DNA of 22,842 nt, taken from Methanocorpusculum sp. (GTDB taxonomy: Archaea > Halobacteriota > Methanomicrobia > Methanomicrobiales > Methanocorpusculaceae). The notes beneath the pieces are model-generated. The model saw only the letters and a program-made list of their open reading frames with translations, searched no databases and was not told the DNA's origin. This document shows, one piece after another, positions 7,024-14,457 of the stretch. How positions within the stretch are numbered: position 1 is the stretch's first letter; the number at the start of each line of letters is the position of its first letter. The position numbers and the translations under genes are program-made. Location of the stretch: contig DALTVX010000080.1 in NCBI GenBank assembly GCA_029987395.1, positions 1-22,842 on the forward strand, written 5' to 3'.

Positions 7024-8613
7024 ATGCATCGGGAAAATCATATTATTTTAACAGGTATTATTCTTTTAACCCTTCTTTTAATTTTTTCCAGCGGTTGCAT
7101 CGGCTCTTCACCTACCGATCCAAGTGCTTTACTGAAAATTGCCACGCCAAATGAGATCGCCGAAGCCTCATATTTTGGAGACTACAACTTTGCTCAGATG
7201 ACCCGGCTCACCACGCCGCATCTTGTTCAGGTGGATAAAAATGGGAATTATCTCGGTGCAGTTGCTAAATCATGGATCATATCTTCTGATGGAAAGATCT
7301 GGAGCTTCACGCTGGATCCACGTTATCGGTGGAGTGACGGGATACTTCTGACCGCTGAAGATGTGAAGTTTTCTCTTCAATATACCGCAGAAAAAAACCC
7401 TCTGGCTCCTTCATGGATCAAAAATTCCACGATCACCACAAGTACAAACACCGTTACGATCAACCTTGACAAACCCGTGTATCGTCTCTGCGGGGATCTA
7501 GTTTCGATGAACATCGTTCCAAAGCATATCTGGGGATCGATCAGTGATCCAAACGAATTCATCTCTGCAGGACCCTATGTCGGTTCTGCTGCCTATTACG
7601 TACAATCGGTCGATATCAACTCGGCAACTCTTGTTCTCGCGGCAAATCCATTCTGGCAAGGGGACGCTCCGTATTATGGAACGATCGAGGTCCATTGGTT
7701 TGCAACTGAGGATGCCGCTATTTCTGCTATGCTCGACGGTGAATGTGATACGTACTGGAAATACGGCGTCGCATTCCCTACCGGATCCATCGATCTTCTC
7801 GATTCGTCGGATAAATTCACCACGCTTGAGACACCTTCTTTGAAGATGTCGTATGTCGGGTTCAATACCATCACCTCTGATGTTGGAAGCGATCTAGCAT
7901 TTCGACAAGCCATCGTGTATGCCATCAATTATGATGAAATGGTCAATATCTCGGCAGCAGGATATGGACTTTCGGCAAACACGGGATTTATTCCCTATGG
8001 TGTTCCGTATTACAAAGAATCGCCCGGAAACAAATACAATATTTCGAAAGCCACGTCGATGCTTGATGCGGCAGGATATAAAGATGTGAACGGTGACGGG
8101 ATCCGTGAGGATACAAACGGAGATCCCCTTTCGATCACGCTTCTCGCCCGTGACAAAGTTGGCGGCTCTCTCATCAAAAATTATCTTGAAAAACTCGGGT
8201 TGAAGGTGGAATACACATTTGCCTCTGATATCAATGCCTGGGTCGAGATAAAGGATGCTTATTCCTATGATATTGCCTATAATGGGATCACGCCAAAAGG
8301 GATGATGATGGATTCCGGCTGGGCGACCGGGTACTTTGCAAACAATACGGTTGGAGAGGGAAAACTTCAGAACGTGAACGATCCGGTGTTCCTTGATCTT
8401 TGCTCGAAGATCGTTATAACTCCTGATGGACCTGAACTCAAAGCTCTGATCTACGAGCTGCAGGATTATTATGCCGACGAGGTCCCCGGGATCGCTATTT
8501 ACTGGTGCACGGACGTGACGCCTATCAATACTGAGATCTCCGGCTGGTACATTTCCCAAACGACCGGTCTTTACAATGAGATCTGTCTGCTGTCGATCCA
8601 CCCAACAAAATAA
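7024..8613 (+). CDS. ABC transporter substrate-binding lipoprotein, family 5 (peptide/nickel type), paralogue 1
   Basis: Surface-anchored solute receptor of 529 residues. The signal peptide spans residues 1-24 and ends in FSSG before Cys25, the lipidated residue. The body has the family 5 layout: KSWIISSDGKIWSFTLDPRYRWSDG, then LTAEDVKFSLQY, and later FRQAIVYAINYDEMVN. Family members bind oligopeptides, nickel complexes or opine-like metallophores, and the sequence alone does not tell which. I start at 7024 and not at the upstream in-frame ATG at 6985 because this start aligns with that of the second copy, as does the leader AGAACACTAGTT just before it. About four fifths of residues match the next gene, so the two come from a recent tandem duplication. 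Confidence 0.88.
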   Translation: MHRENHIILTGIILLTLLLIFSSGCIGSSPTDPSALLKIATPNEIAEASYFGDYNFAQMTRLTTPHLVQVDKNGNYLGAVAKSWIISSDGKIWSFTLDPRYRWSDGILLTAEDVKFSLQYTAEKNPLAPSWIKNSTITTSTNTVTINLDKPVYRLCGDLVSMNIVPKHIWGSISDPNEFISAGPYVGSAAYYVQSVDINSATLVLAANPFWQGDAPYYGTIEVHWFATEDAAISAMLDGECDTYWKYGVAFPTGSIDLLDSSDKFTTLETPSLKMSYVGFNTITSDVGSDLAFRQAIVYAINYDEMVNISAAGYGLSANTGFIPYGVPYYKESPGNKYNISKATSMLDAAGYKDVNGDGIREDTNGDPLSITLLARDKVGGSLIKNYLEKLGLKVEYTFASDINAWVEIKDAYSYDIAYNGITPKGMMMDSGWATGYFANNTVGEGKLQNVNDPVFLDLCSKIVITPDGPELKALIYELQDYYADEVPGIAIYWCTDVTPINTEISGWYISQTTGLYNEICLLSIHPTK

Positions 8614-8675
8614 TCATCTTTTATCCACATATTTTTGATCCAGCGGCGTTTCGGAAATCGCTTTGACGTAACTTC

Positions 8676-8698
8676 AATCATTCGTGTTACGAATTATT
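8676..8698. promoter_or_regulatory. Quasi-palindromic operator candidate, copy 2, and promoter
   Basis: Core ATTCGT-GTT-ACGAAT (8680-8694) is a perfect 6-bp palindrome with a 3-bp centre; with one mismatch the arms extend to 10 bp each. A TATA-like TTATAAAA follows at 8728-8735, 42 nt before the ATG, giving a leader of about 20 nt that includes the AGAACACTAGTT shared with paralogue 1. This indicates that the second binding protein has its own promoter and is not only read through from the first. Confidence 0.55.
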
Positions 8699-8777
8699 TT
8701 GATAATATTATTTTAAGCGCACTAACATTATAAAACAACATATTAATAGAATCAATGCTAAGAGAACACTAGTTGCT

Positions 8778-10364
8778 ATGTATCGGAAAAATCATATTGT
8801 TTTTGCAGGGATCATTTTCCTGATCCTTCTTTTGGTCTTTTCCAGCGGCTGTATCGATTCTTCAAAGACCGATCCAAACGCTGTACTTAAGGTCGCCACG
8901 CCAAACGAGATCACCGAAGCCTCGTATTTTGGAAACTACAATTTTGCTCAGATGACCCGGCTCACCACGCCGCCTCTTGTCCAGGTGGATGAAAACGGCG
9001 AGTACGTCGGGGCTGTTGCCAAGTCATGGACCGTTTCTTCTGATGGAAAGGTCTGGAGCTTCACGCTGGATCCAAGTTACCAATGGAGTGACGGGACACC
9101 TCTGACCGCTGAAGATGTGAAGTTCTCTCTTCAGTATACCGCAGAAAAAATTGCCACGTCCCCCTCATGGATCAAAAATTCCACGATCACCACGAGTGGA
9201 AACACTGTTACGATCAGCCTTGACAAACCTGTGTATCGCCTTTGCGGGGATCTTGTTGCAATGAACATCGTTCCAAAGCATATCTGGTCATCGATCAGCG
9301 AACCGGAAGAGTACATTTCTGCAGGACCCTATGTCGGCTCAGCTGCCTATTACGTACAAGCGATCGACATCAACTCGGCAACGCTTGTTCTCTCTGTAAA
9401 TCCGGCGTGGAAAGGGGACGCCCCGTATTATGGAACAGTGCAGATCCACTGGTTTTCGACCGAGGATGCCGCTATTTTCGCCATGCTCGGCGGTGAATGT
9501 GATACGTACTGGAAGTACGGTGCCGCATTCCCTACCGGCTCCATAGCTCTTCTTGATTCGTCGGACAAATTCACCACGCTCGAGACACCTTCTCTGAAGA
9601 TGTCGTATGTCGGTTTCAATACCATCACCTCTGATGTTGGAGCCGATCTGGCATTCCGAAAAGCCATCGTATATGCCCTCAATTATGATGAACTGGTCAA
9701 CATCTCGGCGGCAGGATACGCTGTGACCGCAAACTCCGGATTTATTCCACAAGGTGTTCCTTATTACAAAGAAACAGCAGCTAACACGTATAATGTCGAG
9801 AAAGCCAAGTCGATGCTGGACGCTGCAGGATATAAAGATGTGAACGGCGACAAGATCCGTGAAGATACAAACGGAAAACCCCTCTCGATCACACTCCTGA
9901 CCCGTGACAAAGTTGCCGGCGAACTCATCAAAGAGTATCTCGAAAAGGTGGGCCTGAAGGTGGAATACAAATTTACCGATCTCAATACATGGATCGAGAT
10001 AAAAGAGGCTCATGCCTATGATATCGCCTACAATGGGATCACCCCCAAAGGCATGATGATGGATTCCGGTTGGGCCAGCGGGTACTTTGCAAGCAATACC
10101 GTTGGAGCTGGCAAACTTCAGAACGTCAACGATCCGGTGTTCCTCGAACTCTGTTCAAAGATCGCTATAACCCCTGACGGAGCTGAACTCAAAGCTCTGA
10201 TCTATGACCTGCAGGATTATTATGCCGCAAATGTTCCCGGCATCGCCCTTTACTGGTGTACGGACGTGACCCCGATCAATACAAAGATCTCGGGCTGGTA
10301 CATTTCCAAAGCGACCGGTCTTTATAACGAGATATGTCTGCTGTCGATCCACCCAACAAAATAA
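8778..10364 (+). CDS. ABC transporter substrate-binding lipoprotein, family 5 (peptide/nickel type), paralogue 2
   Basis: Second solute receptor of the system, 528 residues, with the same build as its upstream twin: signal peptide to residue 24, lipobox FSSGC with Cys25, and the family 5 blocks KSWTVSSDGKVWSFTLDP and LTAEDVKFSLQY. Both proteins end in SIHPTK. Differences from paralogue 1 are spread over the length, many of them Lys/Glu/Ala swaps on likely surface positions, for example in the region of residues 320-380. The two receptors may share one permease and differ in affinity or substrate. The permease genes follow after about 50 nt that carry a T-run and a small hairpin, an arrangement that often keeps binding protein levels above permease levels. 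Confidence 0.88.
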   Translation: MYRKNHIVFAGIIFLILLLVFSSGCIDSSKTDPNAVLKVATPNEITEASYFGNYNFAQMTRLTTPPLVQVDENGEYVGAVAKSWTVSSDGKVWSFTLDPSYQWSDGTPLTAEDVKFSLQYTAEKIATSPSWIKNSTITTSGNTVTISLDKPVYRLCGDLVAMNIVPKHIWSSISEPEEYISAGPYVGSAAYYVQAIDINSATLVLSVNPAWKGDAPYYGTVQIHWFSTEDAAIFAMLGGECDTYWKYGAAFPTGSIALLDSSDKFTTLETPSLKMSYVGFNTITSDVGADLAFRKAIVYALNYDELVNISAAGYAVTANSGFIPQGVPYYKETAANTYNVEKAKSMLDAAGYKDVNGDKIREDTNGKPLSITLLTRDKVAGELIKEYLEKVGLKVEYKFTDLNTWIEIKEAHAYDIAYNGITPKGMMMDSGWASGYFASNTVGAGKLQNVNDPVFLELCSKIAITPDGAELKALIYDLQDYYAANVPGIALYWCTDVTPINTKISGWYISKATGLYNEICLLSIHPTK

Positions 10365-10377
10365 CCATCTTTTTTTA

Positions 10378-10395
10378 ACTGTTGTGACCAACAGT
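10378..10395 (+). promoter_or_regulatory. Hairpin between binding protein 2 and permease
   Basis: ACTGTTG-TGAC-CAACAGT is a perfect 7-bp inverted repeat with a 4-nt loop, placed right after a run of seven T (10371-10376 with the T before it). It may be an attenuator, an RNA stability element or an operator for the permease genes, which start at 10416. Confidence 0.45.
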
Positions 10396-10415
10396 ATACA
10401 TACTCTGAAATACGT

Positions 10416-11372
10416 ATGAACAAAGCTATTTCCAGAAAAATCATCCGCTATAGCGTATCTCTTCTGATAGTTGTTCTGCTCGTGTTTTTCCTTCCCCGCT
10501 GTATGCCCGGTGACCCGGTCCAGTGTCTTGTCGGCGAGGATGTTTATGTAACGCAAGAGATCCTCGATTCGATCACCGTAAAACTCGGTCTTGATCAGCC
10601 TCTTTCTGAGCAATTCATGATCTATATCGGCAATCTCCTGACCGGTGATCTTGGCTATTCCTATACACGTCATCAACAGGTTGCCGCTCTCATCTTGGAC
10701 CGTCTGCCTTGGACTCTTCTTTTGACTGGTGTTTCGATGTTGATCGGCTATACCTTTGGGATCATCGCCGGGACCTGGTCTGGATGGGTGACGGAACGAA
10801 AAGGTGCAAAGATCTTGACCGCGTTTGGGGTCGTGGTGTCCTGCATCCCGCCGTATCTTCTGGGGCTGATCTTTTTCTCGGTGTTTGTGTTCCAGCTAGG
10901 CTGGTTCCCGTACAAGGGGTTTTACGAGACACCGGATATTTTCAGCGTCGCTTATCACATGGCTCTCCCGATCCTGACGCTTGCTTTGTTTGTGTTTGTT
11001 CGAAACATGATCATCATGCGTGGTTCGGTCCTGACGGAAAAAACCCAGCTCTATCCTCAGTTTGCAAAAAGTCTTGGGATCCCGCAAAAAAAGATCATCT
11101 ATGGGCATGTGATGAAAAATGCGATTTTGCCGATCGTCACGCATTTTGCGATAGATTTCGGGTTCATTCTTTCGGGAGCACTGTTTATCGAAATCGTCTT
11201 TTCCCTGAATGGTCTTGGTCGTGTGATGTACACCGCGATCCTGAATCTGGATTATCCGGTTCTTTCCGGGTTGTTTCTGGTGGTCGCATTCATGGCGGTA
11301 TTTGCAAATATGATCGCAGATATCCTTTACGGGGTCATCGATCCGCGGGTGAAACAGGGTGATGATCAGTGA
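10416..11372 (+). CDS. ABC transporter permease, DppB/OppB/NikB type
   Basis: Integral membrane subunit of 318 residues. It begins with a cytoplasmic stretch and a first membrane helix (YSVSLLIVVLLVFFLP), then the typical outer loop with PGDPVQCLVGED, LGLDQPLSEQF and DLGYSYTRHQQV. The remaining helices follow, with the ATPase-contacting EAA-like loop AKSLGIPQKKIIYGHVMKNAILP near residues 215-237. Length and layout are normal for a DppB-type subunit. It pairs with the next gene, whose GTG start overlaps this stop codon (GTGA). The family carries peptides, nickel or metallophores, and the substrate remains open. Confidence 0.88.
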   Translation: MNKAISRKIIRYSVSLLIVVLLVFFLPRCMPGDPVQCLVGEDVYVTQEILDSITVKLGLDQPLSEQFMIYIGNLLTGDLGYSYTRHQQVAALILDRLPWTLLLTGVSMLIGYTFGIIAGTWSGWVTERKGAKILTAFGVVVSCIPPYLLGLIFFSVFVFQLGWFPYKGFYETPDIFSVAYHMALPILTLALFVFVRNMIIMRGSVLTEKTQLYPQFAKSLGIPQKKIIYGHVMKNAILPIVTHFAIDFGFILSGALFIEIVFSLNGLGRVMYTAILNLDYPVLSGLFLVVAFMAVFANMIADILYGVIDPRVKQGDDQ

Positions 11373-12178
11373 AGTTCGATAGGCGGTATATTCTTCCCGG
11401 TCTTTTGATCCTGATCCTTTTGGTCGTGGCGATATTTCCGGCCGCATTTGCGCCGTATGAAGTATCCGATCGCGGCTTGACGTATCAGGGGCCGAGTGCC
11501 GAGCACCTTCTTGGTACCGATAATATGGGAAAGGATATTTTTTCTCTTCTGATCTATGGGGCAAGATGGACGCTGATGATCGGGTTTGCCTCGGGTTTGC
11601 TTGCCGTTAGTGTTGGTACCGCGTTTGGGCTTCTTGCCGGATGGCGAAAAGGTTTCCTGGATGAGTTTCTTATGGGAACGACGGATATCGTTTTGATTTT
11701 GCCAAAGATCCCGCTGGTGATCATTCTCGCCGCATATCTTGGACCAAGTCCGTGGGTGCTGATCTTTGTCCTCGGGCTTTTGTCCTGGGAGTCGATCGCC
11801 CGTGTGGTTCGTTCGAAGGTCATACAGATCCGTTCCTCGAATTATATTCTCGCCGCAAAGTGTCTTGGATTTTCAGACTGCAAGATCATGCTCCGCGAGA
11901 TTCTTCCGGTTGTATTCCCGGTGATCGTGCCTAAGTTCGTTCTTGTTACGGCTGCTGCTATGATATCGGAGGCCTCACTGGCATTCCTAGGACTTTCCGA
12001 TCCCCTCATGGTCTCATGGGGTGGGATGATCTCGGATGCGTTCACGTACAGCGGATTTCTTCGCGGGATGTGGTACTGGTGGCTTCCGCCGGCACTTTGT
12101 ATCATTCTTGGTGTCCTCGCGATCACAAGTCTTGCCTTTATCCATGAACGGGGAGTTCGTGAGGTGGTCCAGTTATGA
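11369..12178 (+). CDS. ABC transporter permease, DppC/OppC/NikC type
   Basis: Second membrane subunit, 269 residues. After the first helix (LPGLLILILLVVAIFP) comes the conserved outer loop motif SAEHLLGTDNMGKDIFSLLIYGAR, a hallmark of DppC-type subunits. The EAA-like loop is ILAAKCLGFSDCKIMLREILP, followed by SEASLAFLGLSDP and the C-terminal WWLPPALCIIL. The start is GTG, chosen because it overlaps the stop of the first permease as expected for translational coupling; the stop in turn overlaps the ATG of the first ATPase gene (ATGA). All four transport genes from 10416 onward are therefore one tightly packed unit. Confidence 0.88.
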   Translation: MKFDRRYILPGLLILILLVVAIFPAAFAPYEVSDRGLTYQGPSAEHLLGTDNMGKDIFSLLIYGARWTLMIGFASGLLAVSVGTAFGLLAGWRKGFLDEFLMGTTDIVLILPKIPLVIILAAYLGPSPWVLIFVLGLLSWESIARVVRSKVIQIRSSNYILAAKCLGFSDCKIMLREILPVVFPVIVPKFVLVTAAAMISEASLAFLGLSDPLMVSWGGMISDAFTYSGFLRGMWYWWLPPALCIILGVLAITSLAFIHERGVREVVQL

Positions 12179-13098
12179 CCCCGCTGCTTTCGATCAACGA
12201 TCTATCAGTTTCGTTCCCGGGTCCTCGTGGAAAGATCCCTGCGGTACGAAATGTCTCTCTCTCTCTTTCTTCGGGCGAGTGTTTGGCGATCGTCGGGGAG
12301 TCTGGATGCGGGAAGTCTGTGATCGCTCAGTCGGTTATGCGTCTGCTTCCTTATGGGACGGAGGTCCTCGGGAATATTTCGTATCATGGCCAGGATATTT
12401 TGCAGCTCGGTGATCATCAGATGGAAAAGATACGTGGTCAGGAGATCGCGATGGTTTTTCAGAGTCCGGAACGGGCTTTGGATCCGGTGATGAAGATCGG
12501 CAAGCAGCTGATCCAACCACAAATGATCCACGGGCTTTGTTCAGAAAAGGAGGCCAGGCTTCGGACGATGGGGGTGCTTCGCGGCCTTGGTCTGGATGCA
12601 GAATGGATCATGAATGCCTATCCTTGGATGTGTTCCGGGGGGATGTGTCAGCGGATCGTGTTTGCCGCGGTGTCTCTTCTTCATCCGAATCTGGTGATCG
12701 CCGATGAACCGACGAAGGGTCTGGACGCGGATCGTCTGGGTGAATTGGAAGGAATGTTATCTTCTATCACGTCGGGCGGTTCTACCGGGCTTCTTCTGAT
12801 CACGCATGATATAGATGTGGCATCTCGTCTTGCTGATCGTATCCTGGTGATGTATTGCGGGATGGTCGTTGAAGAAGGAAAAACCTCTGAGGTTTTATCG
12901 AAGCCGGTGCATCCGTATACCCGCGGCCTTCTCGGAAGTTTGCCGAAAAACGGGTTCGTGCCGATCCCCGGTGTTTCGCCGGCACTTACCGATCTGCCAA
13001 CCGGTTGTCCGTTTCATCCCCGATGCCCGGATGCAGATGAAATATGCCGCCGTTGTGTTCCTGAATCGCGAAACGGGGTGAGGTGTCACCGATGTTGA
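12175..13098 (+). CDS. ABC transporter ATPase, DppD/OppD/NikD type
   Basis: First nucleotide-binding subunit, 307 residues, which drives transport by ATP hydrolysis at the inner face of the membrane. Walker A is GESGCGKS at 41-48. The signature, normally LSGGQ, reads CSGGM at 153-157, an unusual form, while Walker B VIADEP at 174-179 is intact, as is the switch histidine in LLITHD. The C-terminal extension has the oligopeptide ATPase pattern GVSPALTDLPTGCPFHPRCPDADEIC, whose cysteines can hold an iron-sulfur cluster in related proteins. The substrate cannot be read from it. It overlaps the permease gene upstream and the second ATPase downstream. Confidence 0.88.
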   Translation: MTPLLSINDLSVSFPGPRGKIPAVRNVSLSLSSGECLAIVGESGCGKSVIAQSVMRLLPYGTEVLGNISYHGQDILQLGDHQMEKIRGQEIAMVFQSPERALDPVMKIGKQLIQPQMIHGLCSEKEARLRTMGVLRGLGLDAEWIMNAYPWMCSGGMCQRIVFAAVSLLHPNLVIADEPTKGLDADRLGELEGMLSSITSGGSTGLLLITHDIDVASRLADRILVMYCGMVVEEGKTSEVLSKPVHPYTRGLLGSLPKNGFVPIPGVSPALTDLPTGCPFHPRCPDADEICRRCVPESRNGVRCHRC

Positions 13099-13715
13099 TT
13101 TTGGAGGCTGAACATATTTCAAGGGCCTATAATGGTAAATCCGCTCTTGCAGATTTTTCTTTTGCGGTCTCTCGAGGCGAGACGGTGGGGCTTGTCGGTG
13201 CGTCCGGGTGTGGAAAAAGTACCTGTTCCCGGCTGCTTGCCGGATTGGAACGTCCGGATTCTGGTGTCATTCGGTATCTCGGTCGGGAGCTTATCGCTCC
13301 AGATCCCGGGATACAGATCATCTTTCAGGATCCGGCGGGTTCGTTCAATCCGGTTCGCACGATCCATCAGTCACTTGCCGCTGTTTTGAACGAGACCGGC
13401 GTTTCGAAATCGAATCAGAGAAATGTACTGGAGAAAGAACTTCTTCATGCTGGTCTGCAGCCTGAAATTTTATCGAGATATCCTGACCAGATTTCCGGAG
13501 GTCAGGCACAAAGGGCCGCGATCGTTCGCGGGATGCTGGTACATCCAAAGGTGATGATCCTGGATGAACCCACCTCCGCTCTGGACGTTTCGGTCCAGGC
13601 GCAGATCCTTCATCAATTGAAGGATATTCAGGATGAGACCGGGATCTCGTATGTGTTTATTTCGCATGATCCCGAGGTCGTCGGGTTTATGGCGGATCGT
13701 GTAATCCATCTTTGA
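13092..13715 (+). CDS. ABC transporter ATPase, DppF/OppF/NikE type, short form
   Basis: Second nucleotide-binding subunit, 207 residues from the ATG at 13092, which has GAGGTG about 8 nt upstream; a GTG at 13083 is the alternative. Walker A is GASGCGKST (36-44), signature ISGGQ (134-138), Walker B MILDEP (155-160), switch histidine His192. All catalytic parts are intact, but the protein ends 15 residues after the switch histidine and lacks the C-terminal extension of typical DppF proteins of about 320 residues. The stop codon TGA lies inside the 6-bp target duplication of the adjacent palindromic element. Because both copies of the target carry the TGA, the stop predates the insertion, so the short form is not caused by it. 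Confidence 0.85.
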   Translation: MLILEAEHISRAYNGKSALADFSFAVSRGETVGLVGASGCGKSTCSRLLAGLERPDSGVIRYLGRELIAPDPGIQIIFQDPAGSFNPVRTIHQSLAAVLNETGVSKSNQRNVLEKELLHAGLQPEILSRYPDQISGGQAQRAAIVRGMLVHPKVMILDEPTSALDVSVQAQILHQLKDIQDETGISYVFISHDPEVVGFMADRVIHL

Positions 13716-13716
13716 A

Positions 13717-14176
13717 TAGGACTTACGCGGTGTGAGAGAATCACTCCAAATTCTTTAACGTTGTGTACGGACACAAGAGAAAAAAACTAACCGCGAATCT
13801 CCGCGAATAATCGCGAATCGCATTTTCCTTGCGCCGTCGTGCTCTGCTCCGGCTCATCGCCTACGCAGAATCGCACGCCGTCTGGAAAAATGCTATAGGA
13901 AAAACCGGCGTGCCGGTTTTTCTCCCAAGTTACTTCTCTTTTCTGCGATCTAAGAAATAATGAAATAACAGAAAAATCCGCACGCGGATTTTTCTCTCAG
14001 CATTTTTCAAGAGAGGATGCGATTCTGCGTAGGCGATGAGCCGGAGCAGAGCAGCCGAACGCAAGGAAAATGCGATTCGTGATTATTCGCGGAGATTGGC
14101 GTTTCTTTTTTTCCTCCATCCACACCCAGTCACCTCCCTCCCAAATTGGATCCACACCAACGCCGCGTAAGTCCTA
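13717..14176. mobile_element. MITE-like palindromic element with target duplication
   Basis: A 460-bp stretch bounded by perfect 14-bp inverted repeats, TAGGACTTACGCGG (13717-13730) and its complement (14163-14176), flanked on both sides by the direct repeat TTTGAA (13711-13716 and 14177-14182). This is the mark of an insertion. Inside, 84-nt arms at 13792-13875 and 14018-14101 are inverted copies with roughly ten differences, then AAAAATGCT pairs with AGCATTTTT further in. No open frame of note and no transposase is present, so it would have to be moved by an enzyme supplied elsewhere. I cannot assign it to a transposase family. Confidence 0.8.
13792..14101. repeat. Long inverted-repeat arms with two internal hairpins
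   Basis: Left arm 13792-13875 and right arm 14018-14101 would form a stem of about 84 bp, with mismatches clustered near 13838-13845. In the loop between them sit an 11-bp hairpin, GAAAAACCGGC (13899-13909) with GCCGGTTTTTC (13912-13922), and a 12-bp hairpin, AGAAAAATCCGC (13970-13981) with GCGGATTTTTCT (13984-13995). Both have 2-nt formal loops. As RNA or cruciform DNA this gives a branched shape with a long stem and two short arms. Confidence 0.75.
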
Positions 14177-14187
14177 TTTGAATTATC

Positions 14188-14196
14188 AAAAAAAAA
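14188..14196 (-). terminator. T-run terminator of the pyruvate synthase operon
   Basis: On the minus strand nine T follow 6 nt after the porD stop codon, enough for archaeal intrinsic termination. It lies between porD and the palindromic element, so the element has not separated the operon from its terminator. Confidence 0.5.
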
Positions 14197-14202
14197 GAGG
14201 GG

Positions 14203-14457
14203 TCAGCGTTCTTCTCTGACCATCTGAATGCATTTTTTCGGGCATTCGTTTGCACATATCCCGCAGCCTTTACAGTAGATCAAATCGATTTCCAGTGTGT
14301 CTGGGTCGATAACTGCGTCTGGGCAAAACATCGAACAGATCCCGCAGTTATTACAGGCGTCACGATCGACGATCGGGCGAAACGTTCTCCATGCTCCGGT
14401 GAGACCTGCTCCACCTTCATGGGGGACGCTGATCGTCATTTTAGGCATTCTTCTCAT
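14203..14457 (-). CDS. porD: Pyruvate synthase delta subunit (two-cluster ferredoxin)
   Basis: Ferredoxin-like subunit of 84 residues that relays electrons between external ferredoxin and the beta-subunit cluster in pyruvate:ferredoxin oxidoreductase. Two [4Fe-4S] motifs are complete: Cys35, 38, 41, 45 (CNNCGICSMFCP) and Cys62, 65, 68, 72 (CKGCGICANECP). The N-terminal part with GAGLTGAWRTFRPIVD is typical of PorD and separates it from free ferredoxins. The ATG overlaps the stop of the gamma gene (ATGA). It is the last gene of the operon in this order. Confidence 0.92.
   Translation of the reverse strand: MRRMPKMTISVPHEGGAGLTGAWRTFRPIVDRDACNNCGICSMFCPDAVIDPDTLEIDLIYCKGCGICANECPKKCIQMVREER

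Larger units (their letters stand above)
6915..10364 (+). repeat. Tandem duplication of promoter plus binding-protein gene
   Basis: Two direct copies with a unit of about 1.75 kb: 6915-8613 and 8672-10364. Similarity starts at CTTCAATCATTC upstream of the operator core, runs through the promoter and leader, and covers the whole gene. The 58 nt between the copies, 8614-8671, show no comparable similarity and contain only short T-runs. Confidence 0.8.

Noticed and set aside
7894..8601. Minus-strand open frame opposite the first binding-protein gene, with a similar one at 9339-10013 opposite the second
   Set aside because: Both mirror conserved coding sequence of duplicated genes, so their similarity to each other follows from the duplication and does not show that they are genes.
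13092..13715. Second ATPase as a pseudogene truncated by the adjacent insertion
   Set aside because: Both target copies contain the same TGA in the reconstructed empty site, so the stop codon predates the insertion and all catalytic motifs are present.
13711..14182. Possibility of a CRISPR array or tRNA-like attachment site in the palindromic region
   Set aside because: The repeats are inverted and single, with no regular direct repeat-spacer series, and no tRNA gene or integrase is nearby.
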